From Colias croceus (taxonomy: Eukaryota > Arthropoda > Insecta > Lepidoptera > Pieridae), in the NCBI RefSeq assembly GCF_905220415.1, contig NC_059539.1, positions 5,208,001 to 5,272,000 of the forward strand: a stretch of DNA of 64,000 nucleotides, written 5' to 3'. Positions 47,224 to 58,909 of the stretch are shown one piece after another (positions within the stretch are counted from its first letter, which is position 1; each line of letters begins with the position of its first letter). The position numbers and the translations under genes are program-made. The notes under the pieces are model-generated. The model saw nothing but the letters and a program-made list of their open reading frames with translations. It was not told the DNA's origin and ran no database searches.

Positions 47224-48477
47224 CATACGAGTATGGCCGCCAAATATTGTACAATAACAGTCGTGAAGTCGTAACACACCGTAACATACGTGACTGATAG
47301 TAACATACGTGATTTTGTTAAGCCTAGTGTACATTACAACTAATAATGCAGGAGATTTTTTTTACATTTCTGTTTTATATTGTTAATTAAATTATTTGAT
47401 TAAATTACTTTAAAACTCAATAAAACAAATTTAAATATTAAAGAAAAAGTTTTATTTCTCAAATTTTGTATTACTATAATACTTACAAATGCAAGAATCA
47501 TTCACAACTTATGATATTAATTACGAATACGAATTATTATAGTAAAAAAGTTACTAACTTCCGAAACATGATAGTTTTTGAAGTGGGTTCTCTTTATGTA
47601 AAAAAGTAAATTTTTAAGTTTAGATTCTCTAGTGAGTACTACCCCTAAGAGCCGCTCACGGATGTTACGTAACACAATAGTAACACATGGTATCATTCGT
47701 GAATAAAAATATGGTTGGACATAACCTAAAAAGCCTTTATTCGCCAAAGTATTGTAGTAATAAGACGCCGCATAGTTTGATTTGTTACTAGGTCACTAAA
47801 GCTACACACATAATTTAAATAATATAGTAAATTTGTATTCTTACCTTGCATAATTCTCACTCAAAATTATTAAAATGTTGCGAAGCAAAAATGCCGACTA
47901 CCTTTCGATTAACTTTGACAGTAACAAAATGGCGATTTTTCTTCTAAAGGTTGGCCAACATGTAAATCGGTGTTGCCACTACTTAAAAATATTTTTGTGG
48001 CTTGGATATCTAGTTATTTAGGGTGTTATTTCATGGTAACCGTGCGTGAAGTATCATTCGTGAAAAAAAGTGGGACATAGTTTTAAGTGAGTTTTATATT
48101 AATTTCTTTTATGTTATTTTTATTAGAACTTGTTAAAACTATCCACAAGTTTACAGAATAATTTAGAAATACCAAAATTTTACAGGTATCAATAGATTTT
48201 TGCATAATTTTGTGACTTCAAAGTGTGAGATGACTAAGTGGGACACATGATTTTAGTATGGAAAGGAAAATAAGCATTTCAAAAAAAAAATATTGAGCTT
48301 GTTAAAGGCACTCAAAATTAATTTAAATTATTAATATAATGATAAATATAACATAGTGAAGCTGAAACTATATAAAAACTACCATAATTACTATATAAAA
48401 AAATCTGGTGCTATATAAAATGACAAGGACATTTTTTTTTTCTTGAATGTACAATTTTTGGCGGCCATACTCATACA
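47224..48477. mobile_element. 1.25-kb element with about 27-bp terminal inverted repeats
   Basis: ACGAGTATGGCCGCCAAATA at the left and TTTTTGGCGGCCATACTCAT at the right are inverted copies ending in a shared GTAC. The interior has repeats of TAACATACGTGA and CATTCGTGAA but no long coding frame (best is 76 codons, 47747-47517, minus, unrecognised). I infer a non-autonomous DNA transposon; target duplication unclear. Confidence 0.6.
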
Positions 48478-49670
48478 ATTCTACATGCTTTATACTCATG
48501 GTCTATCGTCGTGATTAGAAAAATATCGTCTACGTCTTAATCCTGATCTGACAGGAAAGTATACGAAATAGAAAATATCAATTATTTACATAAGAAAATA
48601 TATTTTCCGTACTTCGCTGTATTACATAAATCTAATCTTAAATATAGACTTTGAACACGTGGCGTTTGTCGTCATTGAGCATAGAGAACTAGTAATAGTA
48701 TCTGTGACATTGAACCCAATTTGCTCCGACCATAGACTCCGGCACCGGCAAAACGTTCATCGTTCTATCACGTTTCAAAAAAGATTAGATTGATGTTTTT
48801 CACGTACTGGGTCACCGAAGGTCATTGTTGAGTAGAATAATGTAAAAACATTAGTTATTAGAATACAATATAGTTAATGTTCTTATCAAATACTATTTAT
48901 TCGTAGAAGTAACAGACAATTTACTTGTCGCTTGAATTTTTTTTTTCAGAATAAATAGAACAATCTTTAAAAAATCGCCAAATGCTACTAATATTTTTTG
49001 GTATCACATACCTATTACCTATGTCTATTTAAACACCGAAGTTTTAATATGCTCGGCTTTTATTTAAATTTGTCGGAAAAGGTCGGAAAATAGTATGTAC
49101 TTTTTATTGTCTAAGCTACAGCGATAACTTTCAATTTCTGTTGTACAATTGTATGTTATTTTATAGGTATGATATATAGTTATATATTATAGGTTACAGA
49201 GCTAAACATCAGATTAAATATTAATCCCATTAGAAGAATGAACTCGTGCCAATTGTTTCATAATATGAATCTGAAGAGTATTGTCGGTATGAACATAATT
49301 GCCGTGATACAAGAAGTCAATTAATGAAAATAAATAAAATTCACCGATATATCTTGAAAAGAAAACTAAATGGATTTTCGTCACGGGTGTGATAATTAAT
49401 GAAAATTAATAAAAAAAATATAAATATGCTAATATTTGAAATTTGAATACTATCTATAATTCCAAGGTATCTAATTCACCACTTTTATCATAAGTCTCTA
49501 TGTGGTTTTCTTTTTTTTTCTGCAGTTTTGAGATCACAACTGTACAATATTTTCAGTCTTCGGCCTTCACTTGTTAATTTTTTTTTTACTAAGTCTAATC
49601 AAAAAACTACATAGGTCTACTCTAGGTTTTTTTAATACCCTTTAAAAACAAAAATAAAGAGCCAACACCC
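48478..49670. other. Downstream spacer of CRAL-TRIO gene D
   Basis: AT-rich; nothing recognised on either strand. Confidence 0.45.
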
Positions 49671-49671
49671 A

Positions 49672-49677
49672 TTTATT
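49672..49677 (-). terminator. Poly(A) signal of CRAL-TRIO gene D
   Basis: AATAAA on the minus strand, 26 bases after the stop codon. Confidence 0.55.
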
Positions 49678-49703
49678 CAATAATTTATGTTTTGGACAAT
49701 ATT

Positions 49704-52335
49704 TTAATCAAATTCTAATTGCCTAAACGAGCCTTCAACACCAAACATTTCTTCAGCGGATCGTGGTTTGCCCGGTCTCTTAGATTCGTCGGTACGGTAC
49801 TGCATATCCTCCTCCAACCATGCACTGTACTCCTGAATCTTGTTTTTCCAGTATTCTGCAAATTTAATTAATACAAAAAGTTAAATCTCGTGAACTGTAA
49901 TATTGTCGACACTTATAAATAAGTTTTGATTAGAATAAGGGTTTCTCTGGGAACAAAGAGTCTACAATCTAACAGACTGTATGCCTTATACTCACGGTAA
50001 ACATTTCTTGATGAACTATGTTGCTGAAAACTTTGTTTAAATGTTGTCGCTCTTTAACACAACAACATATTAACATTCTCTATCATTTCTGCAACACGCA
50101 GTATTCCCAACAACGTGTTGACAGCAAATCTGCGACATGTTGATTTAAATTCGTTCGTAATTGTTTACCATGAATAGATACGGGCACAGAATAATAACTA
50201 GTAGCTAGTACGGGGCTAAACTAATAAGCCGGAACATTCAAAAGGCCTTAAAAATAGCTAAAGAACACTCGATAATCTGTAGGTAATTTAGGTAGGTATA
50301 ACAAAAAAATTACCAATAATTTCTGGTATGGTACCACCGTTGCCACCATATTCAACTGGTAGCACCTCTTTTGGTACGTATTTGTATAGTTCTTCGTAAT
50401 TGGTATTATGCACATAAAGCTGCAAAATAACAACAAAAGTAAATAGTGTCATAGAGTAAATACAAATAAAAAACAGCTACAGTTTTGTCAATCAAAAGAA
50501 TTACTTACCCTGCTTTTTGTTTTTTCGTTCAAAAATGTTTTCATGACGTTGTAAATTGTTTCAAATCCATTGCCTACATTAATGTAATGGCCTCCCTTGA
50601 ATCTCAAAGGCGTTGCTTCCTGGATAAAAAAAAAACAAATTTCTTTTGGGACGCATTATAAATTAAAAACAAGATATTATTAAGATGAAAAATTGAAATA
50701 TAAACATATAAGTATTATAATTTATATGTACGGATTAAATGAGTTTTAAGCGCTTTATGTAATACAAATTAATTTAAAAAATCGATGAATTAACAAATAT
50801 AAAATTGAACTTCTTTAGATTTACGAATATAAGGCTAAATACAGCTGTAAAAAATTCACAATGTAAAATAAGTTACCTGGGTGTAAACAGTCAATTTCCT
50901 CATCAAGGATGGTGTCATTTGTAGGAAAAACGACATATTCAAACCTTCCATGTCCATTACTGATCGAGATCCCGCAATTACAGAATTGTCATCATCCATA
51001 AGCATTATCTAAAAATAAAATAAAATCAGTTTTCTATTTTTTTGTACCTAATCAAAATCATCATCTAACCTTCCAATTTCATTATTTGTTGTACTACAAC
51101 ATATAATGAAATTGGAAACTAATAAGCCTACTACTGGTTTGGATATGAGTACTATTGGTTTGGATATGAGTTTGGATAAAGAGTTTTTCTTTCTACCTAT
51201 GTATTAGTACCTTGAATAAAGAAGCTAGCTTGCTAATTATACATACTCTTAGTACGTAAAGCAAAAACTGTGTACGCTTTTTACGAAAATGCCATACAGG
51301 ATGTAGTACTTTCCCATTTTAATTTCATAACAGTTAAATACTTTCAGAGCAATTACATTCCGTGTACAAAATGATTAGATGTTATCTTTTGGATTATTTC
51401 ATGTTGTTTTTGAAATCAATAAAAATTAAGTACTAATATTAAATAAACTAACCCTTTGCATTACATTCGTTACAGCGAAAACGTCCATCATTTTGTGTTT
51501 TTCTACATTTAGTAAAGAGGGTTTAGAAATGAAAATGCGTTGCCCATTGGGAGCAGCCAACTTCGGAAGAAGAAGGCATGACCTGAAATTGAAAATTAAT
51601 GAAATAGATAGTTAAATTGTGTGTTGAAATCCATGACCAGAGGTTTATACAAAATGAATTAACCAAAGTAAGCAATAAATACCCTGATTCTAGAATTTCG
51701 ATAAATTTTGGATCAGTGTGTTTCAAGTGGAAAAATATTTCAGGTGCTAAGCTGCGCATAGAGTAATACAGGTCTATCTTCTCCTTTGTTCTCTCTAAGC
51801 TGTATTTGCAGCCACGCAAAAATGTTACAATCCATTGGTCGTCTGGAATAAGAAAATCACTATTTTATGAGATGTACATATAGCGATAAACGAGTCTCCC
51901 ACTAGCGATAAGATATAGAATTTTCAGCAAAATAAGACCCCCATTTTTAGACTTAAAGTTAGATCACAACACATCCGCATCAATCAATTTGCAGGTCAAA
52001 ATTATTGTAAAGAAAGAATTAAAAAGACCACCAATACATATATTATCATAATACTGTTTCCTGCGACCTCTTTAATTTAATTTTGGTTACAGCCTCATCC
52101 ATACAGTTAATTATTCAATAATTTTTATAACATAATTATGATAGTCAGTGTCTGATTTAGAAAAAGGAGTATTTATAGGTATGTTACTATTCTGACCTGT
52201 CCTGGCGTGCAAATGTGGTTGCTTGGAAATCCATTCTCTAATATGCTGGATATCACTATCAATACGTTTGGGGTCTTCATTTAATTCTTTTTCGGCAATA
52301 ACTGCCAATTCGGGGCAAAGAGGCCGTACAGGCAT
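49704..52335 (-). CDS. CRAL-TRIO domain protein D (seven exons)
   Basis: Sec14-like lipid-transfer protein, ligand unknown. Exons are 52335-52197, 51842-51683, 51582-51453, 51008-50877, 50619-50509, 50419-50314 and 49855-49704, all in phase, giving 309 aa. The N-lobe carries MPVRPLCPELAVIAEKELNE, WISKQPHLHARTG and TFLRGCKYSLERTKEKIDLY. The ligand lobe carries IMLMDDDNSVIAGSRSVMD, LRFKGGHYINVGNGFETIYN and VLPVEYGGNGGTIPEI. The C-terminus is FGVEGSFRQLEFD. Gene E is its closest relative in the array by exon lengths and by the FGV(E/D)GSFRQL tail. The ATG at 52335 is used because the in-frame codon further upstream (52356) is GTG, not ATG. Confidence 0.93.
51070..51116. repeat. Short hairpin in intron 3 of CRAL-TRIO gene D
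   Basis: TTCCAATTTCATTATTTGTT and AACATATAATGAAATTGGAA form inverted arms around a short loop. It is followed by a 22-bp direct repeat containing TATTGGTTTGGATATGAGT-like sequence. Confidence 0.6.
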
Positions 52336-52375
52336 TTTGTTGGATTGTCGACTCACAGTGAACTAACACTACCTT

Positions 52376-52391
52376 ATCACTTTATAAAAGT
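52376..52391 (-). promoter_or_regulatory. TATA box of CRAL-TRIO gene D
   Basis: ACTTTTATAAAGTG on the minus strand, about 45-55 bases upstream of the ATG. TTCACTGTG about 28 bases downstream could be the initiator (start near 52356), leaving a leader of about 20 bases. Confidence 0.45.
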
Positions 52392-52618
52392 TGCATTAAA
52401 AAATTATCACTCATAATTATTATTTGTAATCGAACGATGATACGTTATGATTACGATTGATAAATGTAAAACTTATCAGTTTTGTTGAAAAAAACATTCA
52501 TTATTTGATCTCTATTTAATATTTTTATTTTCAGGTTTAATAATACTTGAATTGAAAATAATGATTGTAAATGTAATATCTTTTATCACAGGATTATTTT
52601 TCATTGAATTTATGTTAA

Positions 52619-53095
52619 ACTAGCTTCCGCCCGCGACTCCGTCCGCGCGGATGTCGGTCTTTGCGTGGATGGTTTATTTCTCCATTTTGAGTAACTCGGA
52701 CAATGACATCTTATAAATATCTATTGGACCCAAATACGGCTAGGTCAATAATAATACGCAACGTGTGTTCGCGGTACCTACAGAACAACGTCTATGGATA
52801 ACTGAAAAATTGAGATTAATTTTTTTTCTACGTATTTTTCCAGGATAAAAAGTATCCTATTTTACGCCCAGGGTAATAAGGTATAATTATACCAAGTTTC
52901 ATCGAAATCGAACCGGTAGTTTTCACGTGATGTCTTCACATACAGACAGACAGACAGACAGACAAAAATTTTTTTAATCACATATTTGGGTTTGGTATCG
53001 ATCCAGTAACACCCCCTGCTAGTTATTTTTTCAATATTTTCAATGTACAGAATTGACCCTTCTACAGATTTATTATATGTATAGATATGAAAAGT
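52619..53095 (-). repeat. Lepidopteran retroelement-like repeat (inverted mate at 61860-62345)
   Basis: It starts CTAGCTTCCGCCCGCGACTC, contains TACGCCCAGGGTAATAAGG, a (CAGA)n run and CGATCCAGTAACACCCCCTG, and ends ATTTATTATATGTATAG. A nearly identical copy lies in the opposite orientation at 61860-62345. Class uncertain; length about 475 bp. Confidence 0.75.
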
Positions 53096-53523
53096 AACAA
53101 AATATATATTATTTATCCATCGTTTTAAAAAAACTTAAGGACTCTGGCCTGTTCAACTAAAATATTAATTATATTCCTTGAGTTTTAAAATATAAGACTA
53201 AGAGCCTTGATAGGTCATTCAACCAAAGCAATGCTATAATAACAATAATCATTATCTAAAGAAGATAGCTGCATCAGGCATCGTGATTCATTCTAAAGAC
53301 AAAAGTGACCTATAAAGCTTTAATCTGCTACGCAATTATTGTAAGCTATATGAGTAAACAAACTTAAGACACATGTGTTTATCACAAAATTGTTCATACT
53401 ACACCACTTTGTTCCTTATTATAATTATAACATTAACTACTTATTAATTGTGACCTTCATATGTTGCACAATCAATGTAATTGATTAGGTAATTCAGCTA
53501 TATCTTACTTATATTATATTAAT

Positions 53524-53690
53524 ATGATAAAGCTGAAGAGTTTGTTTGTTTGTTTGAACGTGCTAATCTCAGGAAATACTGGTCCGATTTGAAAAATTCT
53601 TTCGGTTTTAGACAATTTATCGAGGAAGATTATATATTATGTAATCTCGCTAAGACCAACAGGAGTAGAACCTTGGGGCACAGCTAGTGG
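53524..53690 (+). repeat. SINE-like repeat copy
   Basis: Same family as 18179-18406: GCTGAAGAGTTTGTTTGTTTG, GCTAATCTCAGGAAATACTGG and GGGGCACAGCTAGTG. It lies between CRAL-TRIO genes D and E. Confidence 0.6.
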
Positions 53691-53699
53691 TATTTTAAA

Positions 53700-55040
53700 C
53701 ACAATTTATTTGTTTTAATGTAAGTAGAAACCAAAGGGCATTAAGGATTTATAAATTCAGTCAATCAGATTCCATTTATGTAATTGAATCCCATTGAACT
53801 ACGGTATATTTATTCATATTCAACAACAATTTACCAATTTACAACATCAAAATTAATTTGAGGCATCTCATACAAAACTGGATAATTTATAAAAAAAAAG
53901 AAATAAATACACATGTATTCGCCAGTGCCATGTCAACATCGTTAAATAAATGTAATTTTGTCATTGTTTACGCATATGTAAGTTTTTTTTAGATTACAAT
54001 ACTTAGGCATAGCAATATATTTTCAGTGGTGTTGAAGAATACTGTTTATTTGATATCTACATACTATTAACTTCTAAATAAGTAGATGATAATATTAGAA
54101 ATTAGAGCGATATTGTACCTTATTTCATAATTATGTTCCTTCGTCACCCATCTTGAATTGTACCAATTCTATCACTGGCCAAGAAAATAAATTTTGGTCG
54201 AAGATAATATTATGTCAAAAATGATATGCATAATTACTTTTTATGAATTTAATAATTGTAGGTATTGTGTTAAAATCATATTATAATGGTAGTGTTAATA
54301 TCATATACGCATATACGGATGTTAAATGTCCCGAAGTGGTTGGTGATCTTTTGGTGGCTCAAAAAGAGCCATCGCAAAGACCGATGCTAAATCGTAATCC
54401 TTAAATTTAGACATCATCATCATCATTACGTAGTATACAACAAACTAGGTAGTGACGATGATGATGACTGTAGAAATTCTGTGCCATTTGGCAAAAGAAA
54501 CGAAGTTTTTACAACATTTTTATTAAGTAGCTATGTAGGGTATAAAATTTATAATTGTGTACTTGGTACATATTATACAGAATAATGAACGGATAACCAG
54601 GTAACTAGAGAAAGAGGACATGGAAGCAGTTTGTAGTAATTATTCATTAAAAATGTAGAGATTGAATTGGAGATTTCGACAACTTTTGTAAAATGTAATT
54701 TAATAAACTGAAATTTATAAATGCTTACTTTCTTTTCTCATATACATCGAATCAATGTTTAAAGTTAATTTTCAGTAATGAAGTAAATTATATGATTTTA
54801 GTTATTTAGAATAAAGGCAATTGCCTCATTGTATTATGAATTTTTATGTTATTATCGGGGTACTTTAAATATATTACACAAAATTTATATTAAACGGTTC
54901 AATGTCCACTAGCACTATTTTCAGGTTATACATTATTTACGGCACACCCTGTATGAAAATATGACTTATAAACATTCCAATTAAATACTCAATTTAAATT
55001 AACATCAAGTTTATTTACCAATTTAATACCATTTTACGAG
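53700..55040. other. Spacer between CRAL-TRIO genes D and E
   Basis: AT-rich, with a short (CAT)n run near 54410-54425. No exon seen. Confidence 0.45.
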
Positions 55041-55047
55041 TTTTTTT

Positions 55048-55053
55048 TTTATT
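55048..55053 (-). terminator. Poly(A) signal of CRAL-TRIO gene E
   Basis: AATAAA on the minus strand, 10 bases after the stop codon, within an A-rich run. Confidence 0.5.
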
Positions 55054-55063
55054 TGAAATTGGA

Positions 55064-57490
55064 TTAATCAAAATCTAATTGTCTAAAGGAACCATCAACA
55101 CCAAAGTAATCTGCCGCAGTTTTTGGTTTCCCGGGTCTTTTGGATTCGTCAGATCCATATTGTAAGTCCTCTTCTAACCAGGAACTGAATTCGTCTGTTT
55201 TTTTCATCCAATAGTCTGAAATGTAGAGGAAATCGTGATTATTTATAATTTTATAGCTTTATTAATGGACAAACGTGTGCAGTTAATACGCTATTAGCAA
55301 TTTAAAAAATATTTCATTACGTGATAAATGTGTAACTTAGGATTTTTGGCTCATTGAACCTCTAAGCTATATAATATGTAAGTTTATCAAAATCAATGGC
55401 TGTCAGAATAATCCATAAAAGCAGACGTGATCCAGACGAAAGTTTAAACGCTAAGAAAAAAAAATATTAGTCACGGATGACACGAAGTCCACAGGGTCAT
55501 CCAGTATAGCTTTAAAAACATCGGGTACCATTAGACTACCCATATTCTGAACTCAAATATTATATCATTTTTCCAGAGTATTTTGTGTCTTTTTAATATC
55601 TAGGGACTTACCTAAAATTTCGTCGATAGTTCCCGCATTACCTCCATATTCAGCTGGCAACGCCTCTTTAGGGATATATTTATACATTTCTTCGTAATTC
55701 TTATTGTGCACGAGTAACTAAAAATAAATAATAGTAAAATTAAAGGAATTTGTCCACTCTGGTCGTTCGTACACTCTATTAAACCTATTGCGTATAAATG
55801 CAATTACAAAGACATACTTACCCGGTTCCTGTTTTTTTCATTGAGAAGACTTCGCATTGCGTTGAAAACGACATCAAATCCATTAGGAAGATTAATATAA
55901 TGTGCACCTTTCATCCGCATAGGAGTAGCGTCCTAGAACATTTTTTCATAATTTTTTTAGCAAATTATGGATAAAATATGGATTATTATAATTACATTGT
56001 TTGTAATGGTTAGAAGTAAGGTTAAGGCTGCCATACCTGTCCTAAAACAATCATTTTCTTCATATTACTTGGTGACATTTGTACGAAATGTGCCATCGTG
56101 ACTCCCTCTAAATCTACTATAGTACGTCTACCATTGATCAAACCAGCATCATCATCGACTAAAATAATCTGGAAACGATGGATAAATCAATAAGACTTTA
56201 TGAAAAATAAAAAATAAGGGAAATTTATTTGTGAGTTTTAATATTTTCGTTATAATCTCAGGAACTACTGGTCCGATTTGAAAATTTCTTTAGGTGTAAG
56301 ATAGCCCATTTATCGAGGAAGGCTGTATATTATCATTACGCTACGACCAAGAGGAGCGGAGCTACGCGGGTGAAACCGCGAAGCGCAGGTAGTAAGAAAT
56401 AAGGAAGCTACAGATCCAAACAGCCTGATGTATTAGTTTAAGAGCTGTCGCAACCTATAATATAAGAGCTAGGGCCATATTATGTGCATGTAAGCAATGT
56501 GTTATTATATTGTACTGTGAAAAATAATAAGAAGAGATACAACCTTTTCCAAATTATTTGCTGCCGAAAGAATATCAATTATACTATATTTATTGGCGTC
56601 ATATCGTCCCGGGCGTATCAATGTAATCCTTGTCTTGTCACTAGCGCAAGTTTTTGGTAGAATTATATAAGATCTGAAAGTTTTCGTTTGTACAATAAAA
56701 TAAATGCAATATTAAACATGTGATACAAGTTATAATCAATAAATAATAATTGTTTCCTTTATCAATATGACTTTCTACTATGTTTAGAAATAATAATGAA
56801 ACATTGTATTAAAATAATAACATTATGATTAGCATTATTTGTACTAACTAAAACATCATTATTAAATGTAAACATAACATATTACCCTTGACTCATAATT
56901 TCCTTAAAACGGGCATCTTTTGCATGTACACTGAACAGTTCTGGGGCCATGGTACGAAGAGAATAATAAAGATCAATCTTCTCCTTTGTTCTTTCCAAAC
57001 TGAATTTGCATCCACGCAAAAATGACACAATAAATTGATCATCTGCAATCATATTTTTTGGTATTTTAGTAGGTACGTGCAACAAACGAACATTGTAAGT
57101 TGTAACGGACGTCGCTGTTTCTCTTTTTCATCTTCCATGTAGAAAGATAAGTAGAAATAACCAAATTATCTAAGCTATCAATTAATAGATTTTTCTCTTT
57201 GAGAAAATAATAAGAGCAAAAAAATCCCCAATCGTATGCTTTTTTTATATATTTGAAACTTCTTTGGGCATTTTCGGCTTTCGGCTACGCCTTTCAAATG
57301 TTTTAGGCGTATATTTAACAAAGCAGAAAAGAGAATACAGAAAATACAAACCTGTTCTAGCCCTCAAATGCGGTTGTTTCGACAGCCAATCTTTAATATG
57401 CTGTATGTCACTTTGCAGTCTATTACTATCCTCATTTAATTCTAGCCGAGCTTTCTCAGCTAATTCAGGGCTCAGGGCGCGAATTGACAT
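55064..57490 (-). CDS. CRAL-TRIO domain protein E (seven exons)
   Basis: Sec14-like lipid-transfer protein, ligand unknown. Exons are 57490-57352, 57042-56886, 56673-56544, 56168-56037, 55932-55822, 55717-55612 and 55215-55064, all in phase, giving 308 aa. The N-lobe has MSIRALSPELAEKARLELNE, WLSKQPHLRARTG and SFLRGCKFSLERTKEKIDLY. The ligand lobe has RITLIRPGRYDANKYS, IILVDDDAGLINGRRTIVD, MRMKGAHYINLPNGFDVVFN and ALPAEYGGNAGTIDEI. The C-terminus is YFGVDGSFRQLDFD. It is the most distal gene of the array and closest in layout to gene D. A partial SINE-like repeat (56254-56392) sits in intron 3. Confidence 0.93.
56254..56392 (+). repeat. Truncated SINE-like repeat in CRAL-TRIO E
   Basis: ATAATCTCAGGAACTACTGG, CGAGGAAGGCTGTATATTAT and CGCGAAGCGCAGGTAGT match the 18179-18406 family, with the 5' head missing. 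It lies in intron 3, antisense to the gene. Confidence 0.6.
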
Positions 57491-57551
57491 CTTGCTAACA
57501 AAACCTTATAAAAACGTGTAACCCGCTACGGATCAAAGACTATAACTAAGG

Positions 57552-57568
57552 TCGTATTTTTATAAGGT
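57552..57568 (-). promoter_or_regulatory. TATA box of CRAL-TRIO gene E
   Basis: ACCTTATAAAAATACG on the minus strand, about 65-75 bases upstream of the ATG, which would put a start site near 57530. A second TTTTTATAAGG lies closer to the ATG (57505-57515). Confidence 0.4.
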
Positions 57569-57569
57569 A

Positions 57570-58440
57570 TTAAAACTTAATGTGAGTATTATCGCTGATT
57601 GCGTATCGTGCATTATCCTCGAACGTGATAATAAGTACTTAAGTTCTCTCTTCGGTCCTTAAAATCACACCATTATTAGGAATTAGTTATATAATTTAAT
57701 ATGCATAATTTATACACGTAGATATAGTTACGAAATGTGCGTACAAAACCATAAGGGTATTTAACTTTATGTAGGTATTAACATTTAAAAATATTTCTTA
57801 ACAGATAAGAAGGAGAAACTCAAAACCCATGTGAAGATTAAGAATTCTTATGAATCATCTCATTTTCTAAGGCCAATGTGATGTTTTCTTAAAGATATTC
57901 TAATCCCTATCACTCCTGTCATCTAATTAGATATAATTATTTTAGCCAAATGTAAACAAACTAAACATTTTTATACAAGTGACCAGTCGGTCGGTCGGTT
58001 TTGCAGTCTTTGATTACAAACAGTGTATTAACATTCAATTTTTTTATTTAATTGCAGTTGATTAATAATTTAAAATGAACGCTTTATCAATTTATATACT
58101 TCATTTACAGATAAGACAAATGTACATTTGATTCTATCAGTAATATTATTAGGTGTCGATATCAGTAGGTATTAGTGTTTCAAACTAAGGTTCCAAATAA
58201 CTCTTACAATATCAAAATCACTTTTTAAATAATAAAATTTACTGTCTCAAAAATTCGGTTTTGAAATTTGAATTTTTGGAGAACGCAGAACTTTTTAATT
58301 GAGCTAATAATAATAATAATTGTTATTTACAGCAGAGAAGATTTCCATAACGCGGATGGTGCGATAGCTTTACTGCAACACTTCATCAGCCTAGAGTCAG
58401 CTTTTATTTAAATTATTAAATATTAAATGATTAAAATTAA
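57570..58440. other. Upstream spacer of CRAL-TRIO gene E
   Basis: AT-rich; no exon or repeat family recognised. Confidence 0.45.
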
Positions 58441-58458
58441 TTTGTAGATACAATACTG

Positions 58459-58600
58459 ATGACCACAGTCGAAAGCGAGCGCTACTTTTGGACCTTAAAT
58501 AAAGGGAAAACTTTTACGCGCAATACCATGACACAGGGCCGTTTAAATGCGTCGTGTATGACGTCGTGTCTGATATCTACAGAAACACGGTTAATAAATA
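58459..58600 (+). pseudogene. hAT-type transposase C-terminal fragment
   Basis: The frame reads TTVESERYFWTLNKGKTFTR then NTMTQGRLNASCM. This resembles the dimerisation segment of hAT transposases and related ZMYM-like proteins, which typically reads like ERSFSTLKRIKTFLRNTM..RLN. No upstream catalytic part was found, and the usual SxLKRIK motif has changed to WTLNKGK. It looks like an isolated remnant. Confidence 0.55.
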
Positions 58601-58689
58601 ATTATCATGCTAACGCTATTGTATTTTCATTGTTTTATTTCAAGTGAACATCCATACAATTTAGTCACGAGCAGCCTCTGTATTTGGGT

Positions 58690-58905
58690 ATATAAATATA
58701 CCTACAAGCTTTACGCCATAGTTCCCGTTCTCGGATTCGGATTTCCGGGATACAACCTATCCTATGATTAACAATTACCCTCTATATGTGTGCTAAATTT
58801 CTTTGTAATCTGAACCAGTAGTATTTGCGTGAAAGAGTAACAAACATAGATACACACACATACATCCATTCTCACAAAATTAGTAGGATAGGATAGGATT
58901 CGTCA
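58690..58905 (-). repeat. Lepidopteran retroelement-like repeat tail
   Basis: CGCCATAGTTCCCGTTCTCG, GATTTCCGGGATACAACCTA and CAAAATTAGTAGGATAGGAT match the reversed ends of the TCTG-linked families. Diverged. Confidence 0.5.
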
Positions 58906-58909
58906 ATCA

